From positions 248,001-312,000 of the forward strand of contig JAHBTR010000003.1 in NCBI GenBank assembly GCA_019638475.1: a stretch of 64,000 nt of DNA. The letters run 5' to 3'. This document shows positions 43,440 to 52,536 of the stretch, one piece after another. This stretch comes from Chitinophagaceae bacterium. Lineage in GTDB: Bacteria > Bacteroidota > Bacteroidia > Chitinophagales > Chitinophagaceae. Each line of letters starts with the position of its first letter. Position 1 is the first letter of the stretch. The position numbers were made by a program, and so were the translations under genes. The notes beneath the pieces are model-generated. The model did not search any database. It worked only from the letters and a program-made list of their open reading frames with translations, and was not told the origin of the DNA.

Positions 43440-44393
43440 TTATACCAAGTTCTTTACAACATTCCAAATAACTTTTGGTTTGCCCAAAGTGTAATAGTGC
43501 AATACTGGTACACCAAACTTTTTTAATTCTTTACTTTGGTGTAATAGCCATTCTGCACCAACTTGCTCTACTTCTTCATCAGTTTTACATTTTAAAATTT
43601 CATTAGATAAATCAGCAGGTATATCTACATGAAAAGTTCTTGGTAATATAGAGAGTTGTTTTTTTGAAGTAATAGGTTTTAATCCTGGAATAATGGGCAA
43701 TGTAATACCAAGACTTCTACAGGCTTTTACATAGTTATAATATTTTTCGTTGTCAAAAAACATTTGAGTCATTATATAATCTGCACCAGCATCTACTTTA
43801 TCTTTTAGTCGTTTTAAATCTGTATCTATATTAGGTGCTTCAAAATGTTTTTCAGGATAACCAGCAGTACCAATACAAAAATTTGTTTTTCCCCCATCTC
43901 TTATATCTTCATCTATATAAATGCCATGGTTTAGGTTTACAACTTGTTTTTGTAAATCTATTGCATGGTTATGTCCTCCTTCTTCAGGCATAAAGTTTGC
44001 TTCATTTTTTTCAGCATCTCCTCTTAAAACCAATACATTATTGATACCTAAGAAATTCAAATCTATTAAAGCATCTTCACTTTCTCTTTTATTAAAACCA
44101 CCACATATAAGGTGAGGTACTGTATCAATTCTATATTTATTCATTATAGCTGCACAAATACCTACTGTACCTGGGCGTTTTCTTACTTCTACTTTTTCAA
44201 AAGTGCCATCTATTTTCTTTTTAAAAGCACTTTCACTTCTATGATAAGTAACATTTATCCAACTTGGTTTAAACTCCATCAATGGGTCTAAATGAGAAAA
44301 TAAAGTTTGGATTGTTTTACCTTTTAATGGTGGAAGAACTTCAAAAGAAATTAGTGTGTCTTTTGATTGTTCAATATGCTCTGTAACTTTCAT
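43440..44393 (-). CDS. metF: Methylenetetrahydrofolate reductase
   Basis: The 317-aa TIM-barrel enzyme has ISFEVLPP near the N-terminus (FEFFPP equivalent), the FAD-binding LVLRGDAEKNEA, and GADYIMTQMFFDNEKYYNYV and PIIPGLKPITSKKQL. It reduces 5,10-methylene-THF to 5-methyl-THF for methionine synthesis. A TAAGTTTG -7 element (minus strand, 44415-44422) is close upstream. No SAM-binding riboswitch fold was recognised in the short leader. Confidence 0.94.
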   Translation of the reverse strand: MKVTEHIEQSKDTLISFEVLPPLKGKTIQTLFSHLDPLMEFKPSWINVTYHRSESAFKKKIDGTFEKVEVRKRPGTVGICAAIMNKYRIDTVPHLICGGFNKRESEDALIDLNFLGINNVLVLRGDAEKNEANFMPEEGGHNHAIDLQKQVVNLNHGIYIDEDIRDGGKTNFCIGTAGYPEKHFEAPNIDTDLKRLKDKVDAGADYIMTQMFFDNEKYYNYVKACRSLGITLPIIPGLKPITSKKQLSILPRTFHVDIPADLSNEILKCKTDEEVEQVGAEWLLHQSKELKKFGVPVLHYYTLGKPKVIWNVVKNLV

Positions 44394-44479
44394 TGCTTAC
44401 TTTAAATATGGTTGCAAACTTAGGTAAGAAAAGTATTTATTTTAATATGATTACTAAAATAATAGAGAAATATTTTTGG

Positions 44480-45262
44480 CTAATGAACTTTTATTACTGT
44501 AAAAAAGTCTTTTTGGCTACCAGTGCTTGAAATACCTGTTGCATCAAAACTAAGCCATGCAGCATTGGTATCTATATAACCATCTGTGTCTAAAAATACC
44601 CAACGTTTATTTACTTTGTCAGCTACATTGCCTCCAATGGTTATTACAATGCCATTGGCTTTATCTACTTCTAAAATTATATCACAATGAGAAATAGCTG
44701 TTTTGTATATTGTTTCTAAAGTGTGTGTTTTACCTTCTCTGTTTTTACAAATCAAATCACCAGGTTCTGGATTAGCTGCTTCATTATCTGAAATATAATA
44801 AGCCCAAAAAGGATTTTCATACTTTTTATTTATTCTATTATCTCTTGCCCATATAATATATTTAGCATGATTGGGGGCATATAAAAAATTATTTTCATAA
44901 CCAGCACTTTTCATGCACCAAGAAATGAATGCTGCACTCCAAGGATGTGCTTCTTGCCAATTAAAACTTTGTACTTGTTTAGTAGTAGGAAATATTTGTA
45001 AACATTTCCAGTATTCCTTTATTTTTTTTACAGAAGAAAGCTCTCTTTCTGTTCTATTTTTAGGCTCATTCCAAAAACAATATTCCTGCTGAATAATATT
45101 TAATAAATTATTTTTTTGTACAGAAAATTCAGTAATAACTGCTTTTGAAAAATGGTTAGTATTTAAAGAAGTATATTGCTCAGTAGGAAGCATACTAACA
45201 CTTTCTTGAGCAACAGAAAAATGCCCTATTAAAAGAAAGATATATACAAACCTTTTTCTCAT
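44480..45262 (-). CDS. Secreted DUF2272 domain protein
   Basis: The 260-aa protein has a short signal peptide (LIGHFSVAQ). The DUF2272 region has EYCFWNEPKNRTERELSS, HPWSAAFISWCMKSAGYENNF, APNHAKYIIWARDNR and AISHCDIILEVDK. The fold is related to NlpC/P60-like cysteine peptidases, with Cys in AFISWCM and His in SHCDII as the plausible catalytic pair. A role in cell-wall turnover is inference. It is an isolated gene between metF and a small secreted protein. Confidence 0.82.
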   Translation of the reverse strand: MRKRFVYIFLLIGHFSVAQESVSMLPTEQYTSLNTNHFSKAVITEFSVQKNNLLNIIQQEYCFWNEPKNRTERELSSVKKIKEYWKCLQIFPTTKQVQSFNWQEAHPWSAAFISWCMKSAGYENNFLYAPNHAKYIIWARDNRINKKYENPFWAYYISDNEAANPEPGDLICKNREGKTHTLETIYKTAISHCDIILEVDKANGIVITIGGNVADKVNKRWVFLDTDGYIDTNAAWLSFDATGISSTGSQKDFFTVIKVH

Positions 45263-45337
45263 AGGGCTAAAGTAAAAAGATTTTATTTCTTTTCAAATAC
45301 TATTTGTTAAAAAAGAGTATAAAGTTTTATGCCAATA

Positions 45338-45802
45338 TTATCTTTTTGTTATAGATAATTTTTTGAAAAGATACATATTGCCATCTGTACTAATTTTAAT
45401 AATGATTCTTTTGTTAGACATAATATCATCTAAAGAAATAAAATAGTTTGTTTCTCCATCAGCATCTGTAAATTCTATACAATCTTTTAAGTTGTATATA
45501 GGAAAAGGATATTTTTTGGTAAAATTTCTTAAAGCTGCTTCTGGCAATTTATTTAAAGCTATTTTTTTGCTTGAACCAACTATTGAACCATCATAATTAT
45601 AATAAGCATATACATTTTCTCCATTGAGTGTGAAGGAGGCTTTAGCAAAATCATCGTTTGAGTCCCAATGTACATTTTGGGCATCTGCAAATTCTGTATG
45701 AAATGCTTGTGAAACAACCAGACTAACTTCATTGCCATGAGAGGCGTGAGCATTGCTAAATAATGCAACAGTAGCAAGAGCTACTAAAACTACATTTTTC
45801 AT
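45338..45802 (-). CDS. Small secreted PepSY-like protein
   Basis: The 154-aa protein begins with a signal peptide (MKNVVLVALATVALFSNAHA). Its mature part has the pattern AFHTEFADAQNVHWDSNDDFAKASF, YAYYNYDGSIVGSSKKI and LPEAALRNFTKKYP. This is typical of Bacteroidota secreted PepSY-like/DUF2874 proteins, which are small beta-alpha modules. Function unknown. The gene is single, with an AT-rich upstream region of about 280 bp before the divergent hydrolase. Confidence 0.78.
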   Translation of the reverse strand: MKNVVLVALATVALFSNAHASHGNEVSLVVSQAFHTEFADAQNVHWDSNDDFAKASFTLNGENVYAYYNYDGSIVGSSKKIALNKLPEAALRNFTKKYPFPIYNLKDCIEFTDADGETNYFISLDDIMSNKRIIIKISTDGNMYLFKKLSITKR

Positions 45803-46083
45803 ATTCTATTATTTTTAAGGTTAATTAATTTGTGTAAACAATATTTTTGATTGTGTGAAATTAGTTATTGATATACTTGCCTTGTAGTTATACTATATGA
45901 AAAGCAATAATGAACAACAATAAAGGATAAGTGGTATTTATTTTTCTGTGCTTATTATCAATAAATTGCTTGAAATGTAATACCAATAAGCATTTAAGAC
46001 TAATTCCTAATAAAATACTAATACCTGTTGTAATAAGGTTAAAATATACATTTGGTAACTGTACCTTTGTAGAAATAATCAAA

Positions 46084-47025
46084 ATGAATATTGTAAAAAT
46101 AATTTTTACAGCAGCTATCGTCATTACTACACAAGTAAATGCACAAAATAGTCAAGAGCAAAATATGTCAATATCTATTAAAGGTGGAATAATAGAAGGC
46201 ACATTAACACACACTACTCAAAAAGAAAAGTTAGCTATTATTATTGCTGGTTCAGGTCCTACAGATAGAAATGGAAATAACCCAATGGGCGTAAAAGCCA
46301 ATTCTTATAAAATGTTAGCAGAAGAATTGGCAAAAAATAATATTGCATCTATACGTTACGATAAAAGAGGCATTGGCAAAAGTAAATTAATAGATAACAA
46401 TGAAAGCAAAATGACTTTTGATGATTTTATTGCCGATGCTGTATCTATTTATCATTATGCAAAAGATAGTTTAGGGTTTTCTACAATTTATTTTATAGGT
46501 CATAGCGAAGGCTCTTTAATTGGCATGGTTGCTACCCAACAAACAAAAGCAAATGGTTTTATTTCTTTGAGTGGTGCAGGAAACTCTATTGATAAAGTAA
46601 TTTTAACACAAGTAGCATCTCAGCCTCCAACTATTTATGACCAAATAGAAGATATTTTAAATAGCCTTAAAAAAGGAGAGTTGGTAGATGATGTGCCTCA
46701 ATATTTGTATTCACTTTTCAGACCATCTGTACAGCCTTATATGATTTCTTGGTTAAAATATAATCCTGTTGATGAAATAAAAAAATTGACTGTTCCTACT
46801 TTAATTATTAATGGCACTTGCGATGTGCAAGTAAAACCTCAAGAAGCAGAATTGTTGCACAATGCCAATACAAAAAACCAATTAATTATCATCAACAAAA
46901 TGACTCATACACTAAAAGATACATCTGATGATTGTGATGATGCAAGTATGAAAACCTATACTGATGAATCTTTGCCATTAAATAAAGAGTTGGTATTGGC
47001 AATAGTAAACTTTATTAATCAATAA
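46084..47025 (+). CDS. Secreted alpha/beta hydrolase
   Basis: The start at ATG 46084 gives 313 aa with signal peptide (FTAAIVITTQVNAQ). A promoter -7 element TACCTTTG at 46062-46069 lies just upstream, so the longer frame from 45931 is not used. The hydrolase core shows the oxyanion region IIIAGSGPTDRNG, the nucleophile elbow GHSEGSLIG (Ser), Asp in TLIINGTCDVQVKP and His in NKMTHTLKD. The N-terminal segment resembles the esterase subfamily with GxGPTDRDGN. Substrate unknown. The gene is followed 9 bp later by the AcpH-like gene. Confidence 0.88.
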   Translation: MNIVKIIFTAAIVITTQVNAQNSQEQNMSISIKGGIIEGTLTHTTQKEKLAIIIAGSGPTDRNGNNPMGVKANSYKMLAEELAKNNIASIRYDKRGIGKSKLIDNNESKMTFDDFIADAVSIYHYAKDSLGFSTIYFIGHSEGSLIGMVATQQTKANGFISLSGAGNSIDKVILTQVASQPPTIYDQIEDILNSLKKGELVDDVPQYLYSLFRPSVQPYMISWLKYNPVDEIKKLTVPTLIINGTCDVQVKPQEAELLHNANTKNQLIIINKMTHTLKDTSDDCDDASMKTYTDESLPLNKELVLAIVNFINQ

Positions 47026-47034
47026 TATTTCAGT

Positions 47035-47631
47035 TTGAATTATTTAGCCCACGCATATTTTTCTTTTGAGCAAAAAGATATTTTAATAGGCAATATGATT
47101 AGTGATTTTGTAAAAGGCAAAACAAAATTTAACTATACTGCTTCAATACAAAAGGGTATTCAACTTCATAGAAATATTGATTCTTTTACAGACAATCATT
47201 CTGCTACCAAAGAAGCCAAAAAAGTATTTACACCATTGGTAAGGTTATATGCTGGTGCTTTTGTAGATGTAGTGTATGACCATTTTTTGGCAAATGATAA
47301 AAACTGCTTTGAAAGCGATAAAGCATTGCAAACATTTGTGTTAAATACTTATCATACTTTGCAAAGTGCATATACAATTTTACCTCAACCATTTCAACAA
47401 ATGCTGCCTTATATGCAACAACAAAATTGGTTATACAATTATCAATTTGAATGGGGTATTGAAAAAAGTTTTCAAGGTGTGGTAAGAAGAGCAACTTATT
47501 TAAAAAATTCTGAAACTGCTTTTATAGCTTTTCAACATAATTATACAACACTACAACATTGTTATCATCATTTTATAAACGATATAAAACAATATACCCA
47601 ACAACAGTTGCAAGAATTAATGACAACTTAA
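47035..47631 (+). CDS. ACP phosphodiesterase-like protein (AcpH/DUF479)
   Basis: The 198-aa protein has MNYLAHAYFS, IGNMISDFVKGK, GIQLHRNIDSFTDNHSA and AGAFVDVVYDHFLAND, the HD-like metal-binding signatures of the ACP phosphodiesterase family that removes 4'-phosphopantetheine from acyl carrier protein. The start is TTG at 47035. The conserved MNYLAHAxxS N-terminus fixes it. It is in an operon-like run with the hydrolase upstream and the FAD oxidoreductase downstream. Confidence 0.9.
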   Translation: MNYLAHAYFSFEQKDILIGNMISDFVKGKTKFNYTASIQKGIQLHRNIDSFTDNHSATKEAKKVFTPLVRLYAGAFVDVVYDHFLANDKNCFESDKALQTFVLNTYHTLQSAYTILPQPFQQMLPYMQQQNWLYNYQFEWGIEKSFQGVVRRATYLKNSETAFIAFQHNYTTLQHCYHHFINDIKQYTQQQLQELMTT

Positions 47632-47647
47632 AATTTTTACATTTACT

Positions 47648-48682
47648 ATGTCATCAAAAGCTGATTATATTATTATTGGACAAGGAATTAGTGGTACATT
47701 TTTGTCTTACTATTTACACAAAGCAGGCAAAAATATATTGGTATTTGATGAACCAAAAAATAACACAGCAAGCAAAGTAACAAGTGGTGTTATAAATCCT
47801 GTAACTGGAAGAAGAATTGTAAGAACATGGATGATAGAAGAAATAATGCCATTTGCTGCACATGCTTATCAAGCATTAGAAAATGAATTGAATATTTCTC
47901 TTATTCATCAGTGCAATATTTTAGACTTTCACCCTACTGCACAAATGCAAAATGCTTTTGATGAAAGAGTAAACGAAGAAACTTATTTATCAAATGTAAA
48001 AGACACAGAAAGTTGGAGAAATTATTTTAATTATGATTTTGGTATTGGAGAAATCAATCCTTGCTGGCAAATAAATATTCAAGCATTAATACAAGAGTGG
48101 AGAAAAGAATTGCAAAAAAACAATCAATTAATAGAAGAAAAATTTTCTGTAGAACAAATAAAAGATTATGCTGATAGCAAAATAATTTTTTGTGATGGAG
48201 TAGCTAATATTGATAATACATTTTTTCACCTATTGCCTTATGCTGCTAATAAAGGAGAAGCTCTGATAGTAGAAATTAAAGACCTTCCAAGAACAAATAT
48301 GTATAAACAAAGTTGTGCTATTGTGCCTTGGAAAGATGATTTATGGTGGATTGGTTCTAATTATGAATGGAATTTTGAGAATGATTTACCCAGCAAAGAA
48401 TTTAGAGAAAGCATGGAACAAAAATTAAAAAGTTTTTTAAAACTTCCTTATAAAATTATTACACATATAGCAGCATTAAGACCAGCCAATGTAGAAAGAA
48501 GACCATTTGTAGGCTTACATCCTACACATAAAAATATTGGTATTTTAAATGGTATGGGTACTAAAGGTTGTTCATTAGCTCCTTATTTTGCTCATCAACT
48601 TGCAGAGAATTTAATGAATAACAAACCAATTCTTGCATATGCCGATATACAAAGATTTAAAGGAATTTTATCAAAACAATAA
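47648..48682 (+). CDS. FAD-dependent oxidoreductase (D-amino-acid/glycine oxidase-like)
   Basis: The 344-aa protein has an N-terminal dinucleotide-binding motif IIIGQGISGTFLSYYL followed by a DAO fold: SGVINPVTGRRIV, FCDGVANIDNTFFHLLPY, GEALIVEIKDLPR, and a C-terminal ALRPANVERRPFVGLHPTHKNIGILNGMGTKGCS, the FAD-binding end. It oxidises amines such as glycine or D-amino acids, but the substrate is not clear. It starts 16 bp after the AcpH-like gene and ends 14 bp before the membrane protein gene, an operon-like spacing. Confidence 0.9.
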   Translation: MSSKADYIIIGQGISGTFLSYYLHKAGKNILVFDEPKNNTASKVTSGVINPVTGRRIVRTWMIEEIMPFAAHAYQALENELNISLIHQCNILDFHPTAQMQNAFDERVNEETYLSNVKDTESWRNYFNYDFGIGEINPCWQINIQALIQEWRKELQKNNQLIEEKFSVEQIKDYADSKIIFCDGVANIDNTFFHLLPYAANKGEALIVEIKDLPRTNMYKQSCAIVPWKDDLWWIGSNYEWNFENDLPSKEFRESMEQKLKSFLKLPYKIITHIAALRPANVERRPFVGLHPTHKNIGILNGMGTKGCSLAPYFAHQLAENLMNNKPILAYADIQRFKGILSKQ

Positions 48683-48696
48683 TCATACAAATACAC

Positions 48697-49110
48697 ATGA
48701 ATCAAAACAGCAACAACAATCAGCCCACTTACAGTATTCCTTTGGTGTACAGACGTATGGAAAACTTGCACATAGTTTTTTGGTTGTTTAAAGATTTGGC
48801 TTGGTGTTTATTATGGAAGCCTTTAGGCATTATTATGATTTTTCCAACATTAATAATTGCTTTAGTAATTGCATGGCGTACCAGAAAAATAATGAGTGAG
48901 CTATGTCATAATCTTGCTATTGCTGTTTGGATAATAGCCAACAGCTATTGGATGATTAGTGAGTTTTATCATTTTGATGAAAAGCCTATGTGGCTTGGTT
49001 TTGAGTACAGATATTTGGCTTTAATTCCTTTTATGATAGGCATTATGATACTTGGTTTTTATTATATAATATGGAAGCCAAGAAATAAATATGCACAAGA
49101 AACTATGTAG
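48697..49110 (+). CDS. Small integral membrane protein of unknown function
   Basis: The 137-aa protein has four predicted membrane helices, and the N-terminus (MNQNSNNNQPTYSIPLVYRRMENLHIVFW) is polar. Tryptophan-rich segments (FWLFKDLAWCLLWKPLGIIMIFPTLI; NLAIAVWIIANSYWMISEF) and a YYIIWKPRNKY C-terminus are visible. I do not recognise a family. It is the last gene of the run starting at 46084. Confidence 0.75.
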   Translation: MNQNSNNNQPTYSIPLVYRRMENLHIVFWLFKDLAWCLLWKPLGIIMIFPTLIIALVIAWRTRKIMSELCHNLAIAVWIIANSYWMISEFYHFDEKPMWLGFEYRYLALIPFMIGIMILGFYYIIWKPRNKYAQETM

Positions 49111-49116
49111 ATGTAA

Positions 49117-49189
49117 GTTGAGAGTTATGAATTAAAAGTTATGGGAAGTACAAAGCTATAAGCCATGAACCATGAGCTATGAACCACTA
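49117..49189. repeat. Degenerate heptamer repeats between two operons
   Basis: Two 7-bp-period blocks are visible: GTTGAGA-GTTATGA-ATTAAAA-GTTATGG (49117-49144) and, 10 bp later, GCTATAA-GCCATGA-ACCATGA-GCTATGA-ACCACTA (49155-49189). They resemble the reverse complement of the array downstream of uppS (GTTATGA/GAGTTATGA words). No gene lies here. Confidence 0.65.
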
Positions 49190-49289
49190 TGCTATTAGTC
49201 AAAAAATTTGTGTTATCTAATAGAAAATAAAATCTGAAGAAAAAAAACTTTTTCTTTGCAACTTATATTCAATAATAATTAAGAACAAT

Positions 49290-51629
49290 ATGTGGTATAA
49301 GTTAGGACAGTTGATAGTTAAGTATAGATTATTACTTCTCATTATTTTATTAGCAGTTACAGGTATTATGGGCTTTTATGCTACTCAGGTAAAATTGAGT
49401 TATGAATTTACAAGAGCCATTCCTACAGATAATATTAAATACAAAGAATACCAACAGTTTAGAGAAAAGTTTGGCGATGATGGGAACACTATGGTTTTTG
49501 GTATTGAAAGCAAAGATTTTTTTTCTGAAAAAATATTTAATGAAGTAGATGCTCTACACCAGAATTTAAAAAAAGTAAGCGGTGTAGTTAATGTATTAAG
49601 CATACCTCAAGCAGTAACATTAAAAAAAGATACAACAGGTGAAAGGCTTATTCCTGAAAAAATATTTCATGCACCATATACTAATCAGCAAAGTTTAGAT
49701 AATGATAAAGCGGTGTTTTTAACTTTGCCTTTTTATCATTCTCTTTTATACAACAATGCTACCAATGCCTATTTAATAGGTATTCAACTAAATAAAGATA
49801 GTGTAAATAGCAAAAGCAGAACAAGGCTTATTGACGATTTAATGGCACAAGCAAAAAAGTTTGAAACCAATACTGGCATTGTATTACATACAAGTGGTTT
49901 ACCTTTTATTAGAACAACTATTGGCAATAGAATTAAAAGTGAAATGAATTGGTTTTTGATTGGTTCATTATTATTATCTGCTATTACATTGTTACTATTT
50001 TTTAGAAGTGTTAGTGCTATGCTAATTAGTTTAATGGTAGTGTTAATAGGTGTAGTATGGAGTATAGGAACAATAGTTTTATTAGGATATAAAATTACTT
50101 TACTTACTGCATTAATTCCACCATTGGTAGTAGTGATTGGCATTCCAAATTGTATTTATTTTTTAAACAAATACCATACTTCTTTTAAAGAAACAAATAA
50201 TAAACAGCAGGCTTTAATAAATATGATAGGACGAATGGGTGTTGTAACATTGTTTTGCAATATTGCAGCAGCTATTGGTTTTAGTGTATTTGCTTTAACA
50301 CATAGTCAATTATTAAAAGAGTTTGGTGTAGTAGCTGGTATCAACATAATGGCTTTGTTTTTTATTTCATTAATTTTTATTCCTGCTTTATTAAGTTATT
50401 TACCCGAACCAAAACCTATTCATGTAAGATATTTAGATAATAAAACTTTAGAAAAAGTATTGACTAAAGTAGAACGTTGGTCATTAAATAATGCAAGATG
50501 GATTTATGGTATTACAATAGTTTGTTGTGTTGCATCATTAATAGGTTTTTTTAAATTAAAAAGTGAAGGTTTTATTGTAGATGATTTACCAAAGACAGAT
50601 AAAATATATACAGACTTAAAATGGTTTGAAAATAATTTTGAAGGAGTAATGCCATTAGAAATAATGGTAGATACTAAAAAGAAAAATGGTTTGTTGAGAA
50701 ATATGAATCCTATCAACAAAATAGATGAATTGTCTGAATATATTTCTGATAAAAAAGAAGCAGCTCGACCATTAAGTTTTGTAGAAGGCTTAAAGTTTGC
50801 AAAACAAGCATTTTATGATGGAGATAGTATGAGCTATGCAGTACCTTATGAAGGAGATATGGCTTTTCTTAGTCCATATTTAAAAGTCAATAATAATGAT
50901 ACCATTGTTAAAAAACAAAGTCCTGCCAATTTATTAAAAGGTTTTATGGATAGCACAAGACAAACAGCACGCATAAGTGTTAATATGAAAGATATTGGTA
51001 GTGTACAATTACCCATACTATTAAAAGATTTAGAACATAAAGCCAACGAAATATTTGATACAGCTTCTTATAAAATAACTTTTACGGGAACAAGTATTAC
51101 TTTCTTAGAAGGCAGTAGTTTTATTATTGCAGGATTAAAAGAAAGTGTGTTATATGCTTTTTTGCTGATAGCACTTTGTATGTTGTATTTATTTCGTTCT
51201 TTCAGAATATTACTTTGTTCTTTAATACCCAATATCATTCCTTTATTACTAACTGCAGGCTTAATGGGTTGGGTAGGTATAAGGCTTACACCAGCATCTG
51301 TACTTGTATTTAGTGTAGCATTAGGCATAGTGATAGATGTTACTATCAGGTTCTTAGTAAATTACAAACAAGAGCTTGCTCATTATAATTATCAAACCAT
51401 TCCTACATTAATACAAACAATAAGACATACAGGCATTAGTATTATTTATACATCATTGGTATTGATAGCAGGGTTTATTATTTTTTGTTTTAGCGGTTTT
51501 GGTAGCACACAATCTTTAGGGTGGCTTACTTCATTTACATTAATTACAGGTACTGCAACAAATTTGCTTTTACTACCAGTATTATTAATTAGTGTACAAA
51601 AAAAGAAGAAATTAAAAGATAAAATCTAA
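49290..51629 (+). CDS. MMPL/RND-superfamily exporter
   Basis: The 779-aa protein has two homologous halves, each with a large periplasmic loop and about six membrane helices (TM1 YRLLLLIILLAVTGIMGFY; later LIGSLLLSAITLLLFF, GIPNCIYFLNKYH, LCMLYLFRSFRILLCS). The second half has GIVIDVTIRFL, a position that often carries a conserved Asp in RND-type transporters. The group is related to MMPL and hopanoid/lipid exporters (HpnN-like). It probably moves a lipid or related molecule outward using the proton gradient; substrate unknown. It is a single gene with no recognised ATPase. Confidence 0.88.
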   Translation: MWYKLGQLIVKYRLLLLIILLAVTGIMGFYATQVKLSYEFTRAIPTDNIKYKEYQQFREKFGDDGNTMVFGIESKDFFSEKIFNEVDALHQNLKKVSGVVNVLSIPQAVTLKKDTTGERLIPEKIFHAPYTNQQSLDNDKAVFLTLPFYHSLLYNNATNAYLIGIQLNKDSVNSKSRTRLIDDLMAQAKKFETNTGIVLHTSGLPFIRTTIGNRIKSEMNWFLIGSLLLSAITLLLFFRSVSAMLISLMVVLIGVVWSIGTIVLLGYKITLLTALIPPLVVVIGIPNCIYFLNKYHTSFKETNNKQQALINMIGRMGVVTLFCNIAAAIGFSVFALTHSQLLKEFGVVAGINIMALFFISLIFIPALLSYLPEPKPIHVRYLDNKTLEKVLTKVERWSLNNARWIYGITIVCCVASLIGFFKLKSEGFIVDDLPKTDKIYTDLKWFENNFEGVMPLEIMVDTKKKNGLLRNMNPINKIDELSEYISDKKEAARPLSFVEGLKFAKQAFYDGDSMSYAVPYEGDMAFLSPYLKVNNNDTIVKKQSPANLLKGFMDSTRQTARISVNMKDIGSVQLPILLKDLEHKANEIFDTASYKITFTGTSITFLEGSSFIIAGLKESVLYAFLLIALCMLYLFRSFRILLCSLIPNIIPLLLTAGLMGWVGIRLTPASVLVFSVALGIVIDVTIRFLVNYKQELAHYNYQTIPTLIQTIRHTGISIIYTSLVLIAGFIIFCFSGFGSTQSLGWLTSFTLITGTATNLLLLPVLLISVQKKKKLKDKI

Positions 51630-51757
51630 CATTCTACAAACGAGATTCTAAAAAATTAGTAATTGTTTTGTTTGTTGAATATTGCTTTTTGGGATAAGTC
51701 TGTTTTAGGACTGAGCAACTAATGTTCAATTTACTATATCAACCATCCTGAAGATAT

Positions 51758-52414
51758 TTACACCTTTTCTACCAACAATCTTTCACAAACCATATTGCTC
51801 AATGTTTCCAATAAGTGTTTTCCATAACTAACAACCATTGTATTATCAAATAGCTCTACCGATTTTATTTTTATTTTTACGCCTAAGCTCAGTTCACGAC
51901 TATTCAGAAAATTTAAAAACTCATCAGAGGTATTGATAACAGCAACTATTTTTACAGTATCACCTTGCTTACATTCACTTAATTTACTGTATTCTTTCCA
52001 AACCATTTTTCCGTTTTTATCAGGAATGGGCGAACCATGAGGGTCTAACTTTGGATAGCCAAGCAGCTCATCCATTTTGGCAAAAAATTCAGGCGACTGA
52101 ATATGCTCTATTTGTTCTGCTATGTTGTGTACTTGCTCCCAGCCAAAACCCATTTTCTCAACCAAATACATTTCTGTTAATCTGTGCTTACGAATAATTA
52201 GTGCAGCTTCTTTTTTGCCTTTCTCTGTAAGTCTAAGTGGTTTATAACTTTCGTAATGCACCAATTTCTTAGCTGCCAGCTTTTTCATCATGCTGGTAAC
52301 AGTAGGCATTTTAATATCTAAATGTTTAGAAAGGTCATTAACATTTACTTCTCCTTTGTCGTTTGATAAGGATAATAAAGCCTTCAGATAGTTTTCTTCA
52401 ACCAATGAATTCAT
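51758..52414 (-). CDS. DtxR/MntR-family metal-dependent repressor with FeoA-like domain
   Basis: The 218-aa protein has an N-terminal winged HTH (VNDLSKHLDIKMPTVTSMMKKLAAKKLVHYE), then the metal-binding dimerisation region (RLTEMYLVEKMGFGWEQVHNIAEQIEHIQSPEFFAKMDELL with Glu, His and Cys positions), and a C-terminal SH3/FeoA-like domain (KIKIKSVELFDNTMVVSY). DtxR/IdeR and MntR proteins repress iron or manganese uptake genes. Here it diverges from a TonB-dependent receptor whose promoter carries a perfect DtxR-type palindrome, so it very likely controls that receptor. Confidence 0.92.
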   Translation of the reverse strand: MNSLVEENYLKALLSLSNDKGEVNVNDLSKHLDIKMPTVTSMMKKLAAKKLVHYESYKPLRLTEKGKKEAALIIRKHRLTEMYLVEKMGFGWEQVHNIAEQIEHIQSPEFFAKMDELLGYPKLDPHGSPIPDKNGKMVWKEYSKLSECKQGDTVKIVAVINTSDEFLNFLNSRELSLGVKIKIKSVELFDNTMVVSYGKHLLETLSNMVCERLLVEKV

Positions 52415-52475
52415 AGAGCAAAGTTAATAATAATGTTTGCTTAGTATTAATTTTTAAAAATATTGTCAAAATAAA

Positions 52476-52506
52476 TTTGTTAGATTAATCTAACTTTATA
52501 CTTTTG
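52476..52506 (+). promoter_or_regulatory. Promoter of the TonB-dependent receptor gene
   Basis: TTTG (52476-52479), a 19-bp spacer and TACTTTTG (52499-52506) match the Bacteroidota consensus exactly. The ATG used is at 52537, about 24 bp after the expected transcription start, which rules out the TTG at 52504 that would lie inside the -7 element. Confidence 0.75.
52479..52494. promoter_or_regulatory. DtxR/MntR-type operator palindrome
   Basis: GTTAGATTAATCTAAC is a perfect 16-bp palindrome. It begins at the last base of the -33 element and fills most of the spacer before the -7 element, so bound repressor would block RNA polymerase. The half site TTAG(A/G) matches known DtxR/IdeR/MntR boxes (TTAGGTTAGCCTAACC-like). 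The adjacent divergent gene encodes such a repressor. Confidence 0.8.
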
Positions 52507-52536
52507 TGCCAGAAACATTTTAAAAAAACAAAGTTT

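Noticed and set aside
44394..44479. SAM riboswitch before metF
   Set aside because: The leader is short and AT-rich and shows no SAM-I or SAM-II motif.
45931..46083. Longer N-terminus for the alpha/beta hydrolase
   Set aside because: A promoter -7 element at 46062-46069 lies inside it, and a clean signal peptide starts at 46084.
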